Source: Aquibium sp. A9E412
GTDB lineage: Bacteria; Pseudomonadota; Alphaproteobacteria; Rhizobiales; Rhizobiaceae
Reading direction: 5' to 3'
Length of the DNA: 64,000 nt
NCBI RefSeq assembly: GCF_030398335.1
Contig: NZ_JAOAOP010000001.1
Coordinates: 208,707-272,706 of the forward strand
The position numbers were made by a program, and so were the translations under genes. Positions 1 through 8,966 of this stretch are shown here, piece after piece. How positions within the stretch are numbered: the stretch's first letter is position 1; each line of letters begins with the position of its first letter. The notes beneath the pieces are model-generated. The model was not told where the DNA came from. It made no database searches and saw only the letters and a program-made list of their open reading frames with translations.

Positions 1-598
<598 letters not shown>

Positions 599-683
599 GC
601 CTGGTCCAGTCGGCAAAGGGCGGCGGTTGCGGCCCTATACACGGCTTCGCGACGGCGGTCGATAGCCGCGGCGGCGGCCGGCC

Positions 684-1148
684 TCACTCGCTCTTCTCGA
701 TCTCCTCGAGCGCCTCCTCGGCGTGGCGCCGGGCGAGCGTGCGCAGGCGCTCGGCGTCCGACGGCCCGGCCACCGTGCCGGCCTCGGCGGCCTGCCGGCG
801 CTGCGCCGCGCGCAGGGCGCGCAGCCGCGCCGCCGTCTGGCCCGGCGTCAGCGGCTCGGCCGCCGAGCCGGGCGGCACGTTGAGATCGGGAAAGGTGCCG
901 CTGTCGCGCGGGCCGCTGCGCGCGGCCTGCGCCGCATCGTCGGCCGCGCCGGCTTCGGCCGGGTCGGACGGTACGGCGGGAAAGGCGGAGCCTGGCTGCG
1001 CCTCGGGCGCGGCGGCCAGCGCACCGGCCGGCACCGCCTCCTCGATGGTGGCGGTGGCACAGGCGGGCAGGCCGGCGGCGAGCGCGAGCGCGGCGAGCGC
1101 CGCGGCGACGGGTCGCCTGCCCCTGCCCCTTGCGTGCGCGTCCTTCAT
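684..1148 (-). CDS. Small Ala/Pro-rich lipoprotein, function unknown
   Basis: This encodes 154 residues. I chose the ATG at 1148 because it follows a GGGAAG ribosome-binding site and begins a typical lipoprotein signal: basic [13 protein letters not shown], a hydrophobic Ala/Leu stretch, then the lipobox LPAC. The mature part is low-complexity (Ala, Pro, Glu) and ends in a charged helix rich in Arg, Ala and Glu ([19 protein letters not shown]), which may form a coiled coil. No known domain is recognisable. It is divergent from phaC across a 121-bp gap and points toward the aminotransferase. It is probably anchored in the inner or outer membrane; no function is proposed. Confidence 0.7.
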   Translation of the reverse strand: MKDAHARGRGRRPVAAALAALALAAGLPACATATIEEAVPAGALAAAPEAQPGSAFPAVPSDPAEAGAADDAAQAARSGPRDSGTFPDLNVPPGSAAEPLTPGQTAARLRALRAAQRRQAAEAGTVAGPSDAERLRTLARRHAEEALEEIEKSE

Positions 1149-1205
1149 ATTGTCTTCCCGATCCTGCGCTAGGCTCCGTCGCGGATCAGCGCGTTGTGCT
1201 GCGTT

Positions 1206-1223
1206 GGACCCAATTCCGGGTCC
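1206..1223. promoter_or_regulatory. Short inverted repeat in the divergent phaC/lipoprotein promoter region
   Basis: GGACCC and GGGTCC form a perfect 6-bp dyad separated by AATTCC, about 45 bp upstream of the phaC start and 58 bp from the divergent lipoprotein start. It sits where an operator would be expected, but no regulator is identified. Confidence 0.25.
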
Positions 1224-1269
1224 CATGGTATTGTGTCAACATAACGCCCGCGGGAGGAAACGCGAGGTC

Positions 1270-3099
1270 ATGGCGACGAAGAACAGGACGGGCGAGACCT
1301 GCCAGGACGGCGCGCCGGGCGTCGAGCAATACGTGGTCAAGGATCCCGAGCGTTTCGCGCTCAACCTGGCGCGCATGGTGGAGGAAGCCGGCAAGGCGGC
1401 GGCCGCCTGGGCCGGCCCGCGGGAACGCGGCGAGCGGCGCGACACGGTCGCCGAGCCGGTGTCCGACATGGTCAAGACCTTCTCGCGGCTGTCGGAATAC
1501 TGGCTGTCGGACCCCGCCCGCGCGCTCGACGCGCAGACGCGGCTGTTTTCCGGCTACATGGACGTGTGGGCCCGCGCGGTGGCGCGCGCGGCCGGCAGCG
1601 CGGAGGCCGAGCCGGCGGCCGAGGGCAAGCCCGACAAGCGCTTCGCCGATCCCGAATGGGGCCGCAACGCCTTCTTCGACTTCCTGCGCCAGACCTATCT
1701 GGTCACCGCGCAGTGGGCGCGCGACCTGGTCGAGCACGCCGAGGGGCTGGACGAGCACACGCGCCACAAGGCCGGCTTCTACGTCAAGCAGCTCAGCGAG
1801 GCGATCTCGCCGTCGAACTTCATCCTGACCAATCCCGAGCTGTTCCGCGAGACGGTGGCGAGCGACGGCGAGAACCTGGTGCGCGGCATGCGCATGCTGG
1901 CCGAGGACATCTCGGCCGGCGGCGGCGAGCTGAAGCTGCGGCAGACCGACTATGCCCGCTTCGCCGTCGGCAAGAACATCGCGGTCACCCCCGGCAAGGT
2001 GGTGGCGCGCAGCGCGCTGGCCGAGATCATCCAGTACGCGCCGGCCACCGAGACGGTGCTGAAGCGGCCGCTGCTGATCTGCCCGCCGTGGATCAACAAG
2101 TTCTACATCCTCGACCTCAACCCGGAGAAATCCTTCATCCGCTGGGCGGTCGAGCAGGGCCACACCGTGTTCGTCATCTCGTGGGTCAACCCGGACGAGC
2201 GGCACGGCCGCATGGGCTGGGACGACTACATCCGCGACGGCGTGGAGTTCGCACTCGAAACGGTGGAACAGGAGACCGGCGAGCGCCAGGTCAACGCCAT
2301 CGGCTACTGCGTCGGCGGCACGCTGCTGGCCGTCGCGCTGGCGCTGATGGCGCGCGAGGGCGACACGCGCATCGCCTCGGCGACGCTGTTCACCACCCAG
2401 GTCGACTTCACCCATGCCGGCGACCTCAAGGTCTTCGTCGACGAGGAGCAGCTGCAGACGATCGAGCGCGCCATGCGCGACAAGGGCTATCTGGAAGGCA
2501 ACAAGATGGCCACCGCCTTCAACATGCTGCGCGCCGGCGACCTGATCTGGCCCTACATGGTCAACAACTACCTGCGCGGCCGCGCGCCGGTGCCCTTCGA
2601 CCTGCTCTACTGGAACGCCGATTCGACCCGCATGGCGGCGGCCAACCATTCCTACTACCTGCGCAACTGCTATCTCGACAACGCCATCGTGAAGGGCGAG
2701 GCGGTGCTGCGCGGCGCGCCGGTCTCGCTGGCCGACGTCACCATCCCGGTCTACAACCTGGCCGCGCGCGAGGACCACATCGCCCCGGCGCGCTCGGTGT
2801 TCGAGGGCTGCCGCTTCTTCGGCGGCGAGGTGGAGTACGTGATGGCCGGCTCCGGCCACATCGCCGGCGTGGTCAACCCGCCGGCGGCCGGCAAGTACCA
2901 GCACTGGACCAACGGCCGCCCGGTCGGCCGCTTCGAGGACTGGCTGGAAAAGGCGACGGAGACGCCGGGCTCGTGGTGGCCGCACTGGCACGCCTGGATC
3001 GAGCGGCAGGACGACGCCCGCGTGCCGGCGCGCCAGCCGGCGACGCGGCTGACGCCGCTCGCCGATGCGCCCGGCGAGTATGTGACGGTGCGCGTCTGA
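1270..3099 (+). CDS. phaC: Class I poly(3-hydroxyalkanoate) synthase PhaC
   Basis: This is a full-length 609-residue class I PHA synthase, which polymerises (R)-3-hydroxyacyl-CoA into storage polyester at the surface of intracellular granules. The N-terminal PhaC domain precedes an alpha/beta-hydrolase core. The lipase-like box GYCVGG places the catalytic cysteine at residue 347; the partner aspartate is D502 (REDHIAP) and the histidine H530 ([12 protein letters not shown]). The ATG at 1270 is chosen because GGGAGG lies about 12 bp upstream and the family N-terminus starts here; the frame is open further upstream without homology. No phasin, phaA/B or phaR gene is adjacent. It is divergent from a small lipoprotein gene. 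Confidence 0.97.
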   Translation: MATKNRTGETCQDGAPGVEQYVVKDPERFALNLARMVEEAGKAAAAWAGPRERGERRDTVAEPVSDMVKTFSRLSEYWLSDPARALDAQTRLFSGYMDVWARAVARAAGSAEAEPAAEGKPDKRFADPEWGRNAFFDFLRQTYLVTAQWARDLVEHAEGLDEHTRHKAGFYVKQLSEAISPSNFILTNPELFRETVASDGENLVRGMRMLAEDISAGGGELKLRQTDYARFAVGKNIAVTPGKVVARSALAEIIQYAPATETVLKRPLLICPPWINKFYILDLNPEKSFIRWAVEQGHTVFVISWVNPDERHGRMGWDDYIRDGVEFALETVEQETGERQVNAIGYCVGGTLLAVALALMAREGDTRIASATLFTTQVDFTHAGDLKVFVDEEQLQTIERAMRDKGYLEGNKMATAFNMLRAGDLIWPYMVNNYLRGRAPVPFDLLYWNADSTRMAAANHSYYLRNCYLDNAIVKGEAVLRGAPVSLADVTIPVYNLAAREDHIAPARSVFEGCRFFGGEVEYVMAGSGHIAGVVNPPAAGKYQHWTNGRPVGRFEDWLEKATETPGSWWPHWHAWIERQDDARVPARQPATRLTPLADAPGEYVTVRV

Positions 3100-3280
3100 A
3101 GGCTTGACGTGCGCGCGCAGCGGGGTGCAAGGCGGCGCTGACGGGGCGTCACCATGTTCTCGCCCCATTTGCGGCCTAGCCGCGAAAGGCCGGCCACGGT
3201 CGGAGATTCGTTGCGCGCGCGACGGCCAGCGGGGGCTGCCGGCCGCGCGTCGAAGCCATGCTTCCGGCGAGGGGGACATC

Positions 3281-4390
3281 TTGCACCGAACGAACGGCCG
3301 CCCAGCATCCCGAAACGGCCTGTCCGCGCTGGCGGGTCTGTGCGCGCTGCTCGCCCTTTCCGCCTGCACCACCGCCGGGTCCGACCCCATCGCCCAGCTC
3401 GGCCTGGCGCCGGGCGCCGATTTCGCCACCGAGGTCGCCTTCGCCGACGGCGAGGTGCTGACGCTCGAGGCCGGCGACGGCGCGGACGCGACGACGGCCG
3501 CCGCACCGGAGGCCGCCGCCGCGGCGGCACCCGCCGTGCCCGCCCCGGCACCGCGCCCCGAGACCGCCGCCCTGCCCGACCAGCCGACCGCCGCCGCCGC
3601 GCCGAGCGCCGAAACCGCGGGCACGGAAACCGCGGCGGCAGAGCCGGCGCCGCCGGCCGCCGAGACGGCCGCCGCACCGGCCGAACCGGCCGCGCTCGAC
3701 GACAAGCGGCGCGGCTTCCTGTCCGCCTTCTTCTCGCCCGCCCCGGCGCGCGGCGCCCAGGCGACGCAGCGGCTGATCGAGCCGCAGCGCGGCGCCGCGG
3801 CCGACGGCGACGGCGGCAACGAGACGCGCAAGACGATCACCCTGGCGGCCGCCGAGCGGCCGGCGCGCGCGGCGACGGGCCTCGGCGGCGGCGAGGCGCT
3901 GCCCGGCGTGCGTCAGGGCGACGGGCTGTTCGAGATCAGCCGGCGCTCGGGCATGGACGACGACAGCGACGTCGACCTCTACGAGGGCGAGGACAGCTAC
4001 CAGGTGGCGTCCGCCGCCGGCCTCGCCCGGCTGGCGCCGAACGGCCTGCTGACGCAGCGCGACAGCGTCGACGTGGCCTGCCTCAAGCCGGCGCTGGTGC
4101 GCACGCTCAAGACGATCGAGCGGCACTACGGCAAGCCGGTCGTCGTCACCTCCGGCTATCGCAACCCCAAGCACAACAAGCGGGTGCGCGGCGCGCGCAA
4201 CTCGCTGCACATGTACTGCGCGGCGGCCGACGTGCAGGTCGACGGCGTCAGCAAGTGGGAGCTGGCGAAGTTCGTCCGCGCCATGCCCGGCCGCGGCGGC
4301 GTCGGCACCTACTGCCACACCAATTCCGTGCATGTCGACGTCGGGCCGGAGCGCGACTGGAACTGGCGCTGCCGCCGGCGCAAGCGCTAG
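3281..4390 (+). CDS. Lipoprotein with C-terminal peptidase M15-type (DUF882/YcbK-like) domain
   Basis: This encodes 369 residues. No ATG fits; a TTG at 3281 preceded by GAGGGGG begins a good lipoprotein signal ending in LSAC. Residues about 30-230 are a low-complexity Ala/Pro/Glu linker likely to span the periplasm. The last ~105 residues match the M15_3 fold: SGYRNPKHN, then SLHMYCAAADV (His and Asp zinc ligands) and SVHVDVGP (third ligand), so all metal-binding residues are present. The YcbK-like family includes D,D-/L,D-carboxypeptidase-type murein enzymes. I infer an envelope-anchored murein peptidase acting near the cell wall; substrate specificity is unknown. It stands alone between phaC and a tandem intergenic repeat. 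Confidence 0.85.
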   Translation: MHRTNGRPASRNGLSALAGLCALLALSACTTAGSDPIAQLGLAPGADFATEVAFADGEVLTLEAGDGADATTAAAPEAAAAAAPAVPAPAPRPETAALPDQPTAAAAPSAETAGTETAAAEPAPPAAETAAAPAEPAALDDKRRGFLSAFFSPAPARGAQATQRLIEPQRGAAADGDGGNETRKTITLAAAERPARAATGLGGGEALPGVRQGDGLFEISRRSGMDDDSDVDLYEGEDSYQVASAAGLARLAPNGLLTQRDSVDVACLKPALVRTLKTIERHYGKPVVVTSGYRNPKHNKRVRGARNSLHMYCAAADVQVDGVSKWELAKFVRAMPGRGGVGTYCHTNSVHVDVGPERDWNWRCRRRKR

Positions 4391-4396
4391 CGCACG

Positions 4397-4584
4397 CCCG
4401 TCTGCTCTTCACGCAATCGCAGAGCGGCTCCGACCTGTCGGTTTGACGCGTTTCCAGACGGTCTCCGCTTCGCCTGGCCAATGGGGCCGGTCTGCTTTCC
4501 ACGGGATCGCAGATCGGCTGCAAGTCGTTGTTCTGACGCGTTTGCCAACGGCGAACCGGTTTCCACTGCGCCTGGAAACGCTTT
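4397..4584. repeat. Two tandem units of a two-hairpin intergenic repeat
   Basis: Two ~90-100 bp units lie head to tail (about 4397-4477, degenerate, and 4487-4584, well conserved). Each has a hairpin of CGTCTGC/CCGGTCTGC type pairing with GCAGA.CGG, then a TGACGCGTTT box. The second unit also ends in the hairpin GTTTCCA (4559-4565) / TGGAAAC (4573-4579). The same element recurs at 13484-13585 and 56360-56441. Similar sequences are common between genes in Rhizobiales. It fills most of the 306-bp gap before tRNA-Glu. Confidence 0.8.
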
Positions 4585-4653
4585 GAAAGCCGAGGCGGGC
4601 CGGCCCGCGTCGCCGCAGCCGCCAAAAAAGCCGCGCGGCGGCGCGGCGACGGG

Positions 4654-4682
4654 TTGCCGCCCGCCGGCAAGCTCACTATAAC
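4654..4682 (+). promoter_or_regulatory. Sigma-70-type promoter of tRNA-Glu
   Basis: A TTGCCG -35 box (4654-4659) and a TATAAC -10 box (4677-4682) are separated by exactly 17 bp and end 14 bp before the mature tRNA-Glu 5' end, the expected position for a stable-RNA promoter. Confidence 0.7.
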
Positions 4683-4696
4683 CCGCTGGTCCTCGC

Positions 4697-4772
4697 GCGC
4701 CCATCGTCTAGCGGTCTAGGACGCCGCCCTTTCACGGCGGAAACACGGGTTCGAGTCCCGTTGGGCGTGCCA
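4697..4772 (+). tRNA. tRNA-Glu (anticodon UUC), CCA encoded
   Basis: This is a 76-nt cloverleaf. The acceptor stem GCGCCCA pairs with TGGGCGT (one G-U), the anticodon stem is CCGCC/GGCGG with loop CTTTCAC (anticodon TTC), the T-arm is CGGGTTCGAGTCCCG, the discriminator is G and the 3' CCA is encoded. The sequence directly downstream holds a decayed mobile-element fragment, so this gene may have served as an integration target. Confidence 0.97.
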
Positions 4773-4873
4773 ATCTTTTCAAGGACTTAGGCCGCAGGCC
4801 TACCGAATCGTGAAATATCCGTGAAATAAACGGCTACGCATGCCAACGAACGGATATGGCAAATCCGACGACT

Positions 4874-5050
4874 CGCCCTCTTCGCATCCCTGATCTGCGG
4901 GGCCCCGTGGATGTCTTTGCGGGAAAAATCCAAGTCGGCCGAGGTTGGTTTGCGTTCGGCTGCGGAGCGCAAATTATTCCCCGTGGGGCCGGCAACCTCT
5001 CTCCGCTCCTGCGCCACGTCGTACTCTTCGGCTAGCCGTTTTGCAGATCC
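4874..5050 (-). pseudogene. Remnant of a mobile-element-borne DNA-binding protein
   Basis: Read on the minus strand this stretch gives about 59 residues resembling a conserved segment of putative DNA-binding proteins found on alphaproteobacterial phages, plasmids and integrative elements: AKRLAEEYDVAQERREV, then a variable spacer, then DLDFSRKDIHGAPQIRDAKRA. Intact members, as I recall the family, read RLADEYDAAQERGEV and LGFSRKDIHEARQIRDAE-ADPG. Here there is no N-terminus, no C-terminal half, and key positions have drifted (HGAPQ for HEARQ). The similarity stops abruptly at both ends. It lies 102 bp from tRNA-Glu and 28 bp before an AT-richer ORF. I read it as debris of an integrated element. 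The family assignment is from memory and needs a profile search. Confidence 0.5.
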
Positions 5051-5077
5051 TATCCATATCAAGGAGCCCACGAGAAA

Positions 5078-5545
5078 ATGAACGAACTGCCGAACTGGGT
5101 AGAAATCCTTGCCGCGCTGCTCACTCCAACGATCGCCGTCGCGGTGGCTGTTGTCGCATACCGGCAATGGCGCACGGCTCATAGCCGCCTGGTCCTCGAT
5201 CTCTTCGATCGTCGACTTTTGGTTTACCAAAAGGTCCGGCGCTCGGTGCGCGTAGTAAACATCAGCGGTAAAACATCGCGTGAAGCGGAAATCGATTTGC
5301 TTGAAGCGATAGACGCTGCGCGTTTCCTTTTCGGCCGCGATGTCCAGAAATATCTCGATGGTTTATGGGAATCATATATTTTCTTAAAAGCAAATACCAA
5401 GATGGCCGAATCCGATGATGAGTCTACCAGAAATGAAGCCAGCTCTAAGGCGCCTGAACACAAAAAAGATATTTTAAGCTTTTATGACGATAGCGCGAAA
5501 GTTTTTTCGCCATATATGAGGATGGATCACAAGCTTCCGAACTGA
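5078..5545 (+). CDS. Hypothetical single-pass membrane protein, probably horizontally acquired
   Basis: This encodes 155 residues. It starts with ATG after AAGGAG and has one N-terminal membrane helix (residues about 8-28, rich in Ala, Val and Ile) followed by a mostly helical cytoplasmic part containing RQWRTAHSRLVLDLFDRR. That layout resembles small DUF4760-like membrane proteins, but I cannot name a family. Base composition is clearly AT-richer than every neighbour (for example AAAAAAGATATTTTAAGC-type runs near the 3' end), and codon use is atypical. It lies between the tRNA-Glu/decayed fragment and sfsA. The best reading is a cargo gene left over from an integrated element; no function is assigned. 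Confidence 0.7.
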   Translation: MNELPNWVEILAALLTPTIAVAVAVVAYRQWRTAHSRLVLDLFDRRLLVYQKVRRSVRVVNISGKTSREAEIDLLEAIDAARFLFGRDVQKYLDGLWESYIFLKANTKMAESDDESTRNEASSKAPEHKKDILSFYDDSAKVFSPYMRMDHKLPN

Positions 5546-5557
5546 GAGTCCTCTCTG

Positions 5558-6307
5558 ATTGGGGTCGTTGAGGTCAAGCTACCCCCGTCATTTGTTTGGA
5601 CCGATCCGCCGCTCACCGAGGCCCGGCTTCTGCGCCGCTACAAGCGCTTTCTCGCCGACGTGCGGCTGGCCGACGGCACCGTTCTCACCGTGGCGGTGCC
5701 AAACACCGGCTCGATGATGGGGCTGACGGCGCCGGGCTCGCGCGTCTTCCTGTCGCGCTCGGCCAATCCGAAGCGCAAATACGCCCACACGCTGGAGATC
5801 GTCGAGGCCGACGGCACGCTGGTCGGCGTCAACACGGGGTTGCCGAACCGGCTCGCCGAGGAGGCGATCCGCGCCGGGCTGGTCGGCGATCTCGGCGACT
5901 ATCCGGTGATCCGCCGCGAGCAGCGCTACGGCACCGCCTCGCGCATCGACCTGCTGCTCGAGCACCCCGCGCGGCCGGCCGCCTATGTCGAGGTCAAGAA
6001 TGTGCACATGGTGCGCCGGCCGGGGCTGGCCGAGTTTCCCGACACGGTGACGGCACGCGGCGCGCGCCATCTGGCCGAGCTCGGCCGCGTGCGCGCGGCG
6101 GGCTGCCGCGCCGTCATACTCTACGTCGTGCAGCGCGCCGACTGCACGCGCTTCGCGCTGTGCGGCGATCTCGACCCTGCCTATGCCGAGGCCTTCGCCG
6201 CGGCACGGCGGCTGGGGGTTGAAGCCTGCGCGATCCGGTGCCAAATCAGTGAGCACGGCATCGTCGCCGAGCGCCTGATCGCCATCGAGCCCGCGGAACA
6301 CCCATGA
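5558..6307 (+). CDS. sfsA: SfsA family DNA/RNA nuclease-like protein (start codon uncertain)
   Basis: SfsA proteins have an OB-like N-terminal part and a PD-(D/E)XK-like domain; E. coli SfsA was described as a sugar fermentation stimulation protein that binds DNA. Recognisable motifs are [19 protein letters not shown] [10 protein letters not shown], and the core [10 protein letters not shown]. Homology begins near 5600 ([16 protein letters not shown]), but there is no in-frame ATG, GTG or TTG there. The frame opens at 5546 after a stop, and only ATT (5558) or CTG (5555) precede the conserved region. The first standard start, GTG at 5660, would remove the conserved RRYKRFLAD. The native start may have been replaced by the adjacent island. 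The stop overlaps map (ATGA). Confidence 0.8.
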   Translation: MGVVEVKLPPSFVWTDPPLTEARLLRRYKRFLADVRLADGTVLTVAVPNTGSMMGLTAPGSRVFLSRSANPKRKYAHTLEIVEADGTLVGVNTGLPNRLAEEAIRAGLVGDLGDYPVIRREQRYGTASRIDLLLEHPARPAAYVEVKNVHMVRRPGLAEFPDTVTARGARHLAELGRVRAAGCRAVILYVVQRADCTRFALCGDLDPAYAEAFAAARRLGVEACAIRCQISEHGIVAERLIAIEPAEHP

Positions 6308-7128
6308 TCACCTATCTCGACGCCGCCACAGCGCCGCTGCGCAACACCGGCCAGGTGCGCCTTTACGGCGAGGACGGCTTCGCGGGCATGCGCAAGGCCT
6401 GCGCGCTGACCGCGCGCTGCCTCGACGCGCTGGCCGACATCGTCAAGCCGGGCGTCGCGACCGAGACGATCGACCGCTTCGTCTTCGAGTTCGGCATGGA
6501 CCACGGCGCCATGCCGGCGACGCTCAACTACCGCGGCTACACCAAGTCGTCCTGCACCTCGATCAACCACGTGGTCTGCCACGGCATTCCCGACGCCAAG
6601 CCGCTGCGCGAGGGCGACATCGTCAACATCGACGTCACCTACATCCTCGACGGCTGGCACGGCGATTCCAGCCGCATGTACCCGGTCGGCCAGATCAAGC
6701 GCGCCGCCGAGCGGCTGCTCGAGGTGACGCATGAATGCCTGATGCGCGGGGTCGCGGCGGTGCGGCCGGGCGCGCGCACCGGCGCCATCGGCCAGGCGAT
6801 CCAGGCCTATGCCGAAAGCGAGCGCTGCTCGGTGGTGCGCGACTTCTGCGGCCACGGCGTCGGCCTGCTGTTCCACGACGCGCCCAACATCCTGCACTAC
6901 GGCCACGCCAATGAGGGCATCGAGATGCGGCCGGGCATGATCTTCACCATCGAGCCGATGATCAATCTCGGCCGGCCGCACGTGAAGGTGCTGTCGGACG
7001 GCTGGACGGCGGTGACGCGCGACCGCTCGCTGTCGGCGCAGTACGAGCACACCGTCGGCGTGACGGAGAGCGGCTGCGAGGTCTTCACCCTGTCGCCGGC
7101 CGGGCTCGACCGGCCGGGGCTGGCCTAG
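6304..7128 (+). CDS. map: Type I methionine aminopeptidase
   Basis: This encodes 274 residues. It removes the initiator methionine from nascent proteins in the cytosol. All five metal ligands of the family are present with the canonical spacing: D110 and D121 ([16 protein letters not shown]), H184 (FCGHGVG), E217 (FTIEPM) and E248 (YEHTVGV). The start ATG overlaps the sfsA stop as ATGA, showing translational coupling. The length fits a class I enzyme with a short N-terminal extension. radC follows after a 50-bp gap, a frequent neighbour in this group. Confidence 0.97.
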   Translation: MITYLDAATAPLRNTGQVRLYGEDGFAGMRKACALTARCLDALADIVKPGVATETIDRFVFEFGMDHGAMPATLNYRGYTKSSCTSINHVVCHGIPDAKPLREGDIVNIDVTYILDGWHGDSSRMYPVGQIKRAAERLLEVTHECLMRGVAAVRPGARTGAIGQAIQAYAESERCSVVRDFCGHGVGLLFHDAPNILHYGHANEGIEMRPGMIFTIEPMINLGRPHVKVLSDGWTAVTRDRSLSAQYEHTVGVTESGCEVFTLSPAGLDRPGLA

Positions 7129-7178
7129 GGCGGCGGCCGTGGCGCCGGCGCCCGGCACGCGCGGCGGGGGCTGACGGC

Positions 7179-7934
7179 ATGGGCGCCGAGGAGGACGACG
7201 AGCGCGGCTTCTTCGCCGAGCAGCCGGCTCCGGCGCCGGCCAGGCGCGCCGGCAAGCAGGCCAGCCCGCACTATCACGGCCACCGCGAGCGGCTGCGCCG
7301 GCGCTTCGCCGAGGGCGGCCCGGACGCGCTGGCCGACTACGAGATCCTCGAGCTCGTCCTGTTCCGCGCCATCCCGCGCGCCGACACCAAGGCACCGGCC
7401 AAGGCGCTGCTCAAGCGCTTCGGCACGCTCGGCCAGGCGCTCGGCGCGCCGGAGCACCTGCTGCGCGAGGTGCCGGGCGTCGGCGCCCAGGCGGCACGCG
7501 ACCTCAAGGTGGTGGCCGCCGCCGCGCAGCGCATGCTGCGCAGCGAGGTGCGCGGCCGCCAGGTGCTCGGCTCGTGGAGCCAGGTGATCGACTACTGCCG
7601 CGCGGCGATGGCCTTCGAGCCGCGCGAGCAGTTCCGCGTGCTGTTTCTCGACAAGAAGAACGCGCTGATCGCCGACGAGGTGCAGCAGGTCGGCACCGTC
7701 GACCACACGCCGGTCTATCCGCGCGAGGTGGTGCGCCGCGCGCTGGAGCTGTCGGCCACCGCGCTCATCCTGGTGCACAACCACCCCTCGGGCGACCCCA
7801 CCCCCTCGCGCGCCGACATCGCGATGACGCGCCAGGTGGTGGAGTCCGCGCGCCCGCTCGGCATCACCGTCCACGATCACATCATCATCGGCAAGGACGG
7901 CCACGCAAGTTTCCGCGGCCTGCAGCTTATCTAG
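7179..7934 (+). CDS. radC: RadC family JAB/MPN-domain protein
   Basis: This encodes 251 residues. An N-terminal helix-hairpin-helix region ([18 protein letters not shown], then [12 protein letters not shown]) precedes a JAMM/MPN metal-binding domain. The motif [19 protein letters not shown] supplies H200, H202 and D213. RadC was long called a DNA repair protein, though later work questioned that role; the biochemical activity remains unsettled. The ATG at 7179 begins a disordered acidic N-terminus ([15 protein letters not shown]). It is in line with map and probably cotranscribed. Confidence 0.95.
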   Translation: MGAEEDDERGFFAEQPAPAPARRAGKQASPHYHGHRERLRRRFAEGGPDALADYEILELVLFRAIPRADTKAPAKALLKRFGTLGQALGAPEHLLREVPGVGAQAARDLKVVAAAAQRMLRSEVRGRQVLGSWSQVIDYCRAAMAFEPREQFRVLFLDKKNALIADEVQQVGTVDHTPVYPREVVRRALELSATALILVHNHPSGDPTPSRADIAMTRQVVESARPLGITVHDHIIIGKDGHASFRGLQLI

Positions 7935-8014
7935 ACTTTTAATAAAAGGCCCGGCAACGGCCCGCGCACAACAGCCGGACTCTGGCAAACAACAGGGTTC
8001 GCCGCCGAAGTGCA

Positions 8015-8029
8015 TTAACCCTTTCTTAA
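8015..8029. promoter_or_regulatory. Candidate CtrA-binding site (TTAA-N7-TTAA)
   Basis: TTAA at 8015-8018 and TTAA at 8026-8029 are separated by exactly seven bases, matching the CtrA consensus of alphaproteobacteria. A second pair (8050-8053 and 8060-8064, TTAA/TTAAC) has six-base spacing. Both lie within 80 bp upstream of the methyltransferase start. Chance occurrence is less likely in such GC-rich DNA but not excluded. Confidence 0.4.
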
Positions 8030-8094
8030 GACGTGGATCGAAGAGCGCGTTAAACCTTGTTAACACTCTTTCCGGGTGACGACGGGAGAGTGTC

Positions 8095-8817
8095 ATGTCT
8101 TTTTCGCAAGCCGCCGGCCTTGCCGGGGAGACGGTCGGGCCACGCCGGCCCGACCCCTACACCGACACGCAAAGTCGCGAATTCGGTTTCCGCGCGCGGC
8201 GCTTCGCGCATGTGCGCCGGCTGATCGAGGCGGTGCTGGACGAGCGCGGCGAGGCCGACATCGTCGATCTCGGCGGCACGGAGACCTACTGGCTGATCGG
8301 TGCCGACTTCATGCGCGCCCACCGGCACCGGCTGCGCGTCACGCTGGTCAACACCGAGGCGCAGACGCTCGACGACAGCGGCCTGTTCGACGCGGTGCAG
8401 GCGAGCGCGGCCGATCCGGCGCTGTTTTCTGGCCGCCGCTTCGATCTGGTGCATTCCAACTCGGTGATCGAGCATGTCGGCGACTGGCGTGCCATGCAGG
8501 CCTTCGCCGCCAACGCCCGGCGCCTGGCGCCGCGCTACTACGTGCAGACGCCGAACTACTGGTTCCCCTTCGAACCGCATTTCCGCTTCGCCGGCTTCCA
8601 GTACCTGCCCAAACGCCTGCGCGTGGCGCTGCTCATGCGCTTCGCGCTCGGCTTCTTCCGCCGCATCCCGACGCGCGCGGAGGCCGACGAGATCATCTTC
8701 CACCACCGGCTTCTGTCGACGCGCGAGATGGCCGGCCTGTTCCCCGACGGGCGCGTGCTGCACGAGCGCTTCGCCGGTCTCAACAAGTCGATCATCGCCA
8801 TGCGCGACGGCGCCTGA
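8095..8817 (+). CDS. SAM-dependent class I methyltransferase
   Basis: This encodes 240 residues. The N-terminal half contains the Rossmann motif I as VDLGGTETYWLIG, an acidic strand end (LVNTEAQ), and a later FDLVHSNSVIEHVG segment typical of Methyltransf_11-like enzymes (EH in the post-motif region). The C-terminal part (RYYVQTPNYWFPFEPHFRF) is shared by methyltransferases that act on small molecules or lipid/sugar substrates; the substrate is unknown. The start ATG follows GGGAGAG. The upstream gap carries TTAA pairs resembling CtrA sites, so cell-cycle control is possible. It converges on the trigger factor gene across a shared terminator. Confidence 0.8.
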   Translation: MSFSQAAGLAGETVGPRRPDPYTDTQSREFGFRARRFAHVRRLIEAVLDERGEADIVDLGGTETYWLIGADFMRAHRHRLRVTLVNTEAQTLDDSGLFDAVQASAADPALFSGRRFDLVHSNSVIEHVGDWRAMQAFAANARRLAPRYYVQTPNYWFPFEPHFRFAGFQYLPKRLRVALLMRFALGFFRRIPTRAEADEIIFHHRLLSTREMAGLFPDGRVLHERFAGLNKSIIAMRDGA

Positions 8818-8853
8818 GGCGCCGGCGCGGCAACCGGCGCGATCCGGCACACG

Positions 8854-8895
8854 AAAAAAAGCGCCCGGCCGTGATCGCGGCCGGGCGCCTTTTTT
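8854..8895. terminator. Bidirectional Rho-independent terminator
   Basis: A perfect 10-bp stem (8861-8870 GCGCCCGGCC with 8879-8888) has an 8-nt loop and is flanked by seven A on the left and six T on the right. It can therefore terminate both the methyltransferase (+) and tig (-) transcripts. Confidence 0.9.
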
Positions 8896-8906
8896 CCGCC
8901 GGCTGC

Positions 8907-8944
8907 GCAATCGCGTGACCGGCTCTCAACCGCTGTCTTGACGC
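8907..8944. repeat. Degenerate fragment of the two-hairpin intergenic repeat
   Basis: AATCGCG.GACCGGCTC followed by TGTCTTGACGCA resembles the middle of the repeat units at 4487, 13484 and 56360. The GTTTCCA/TGGAAAC hairpin is missing. As in two full copies, it lies at the 3' side of a minus-strand gene (tig). Confidence 0.4.
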
Positions 8945-8966
8945 ATGTGCGGCCGCGCCGCCTGCG

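Noticed and set aside
4787..5230. An intact 147-residue minus-strand gene
   Set aside because: Only the central part resembles a known family; ends are out of register with homologues, and the start region overlaps the opposite-strand ORF, so it is listed as a remnant.
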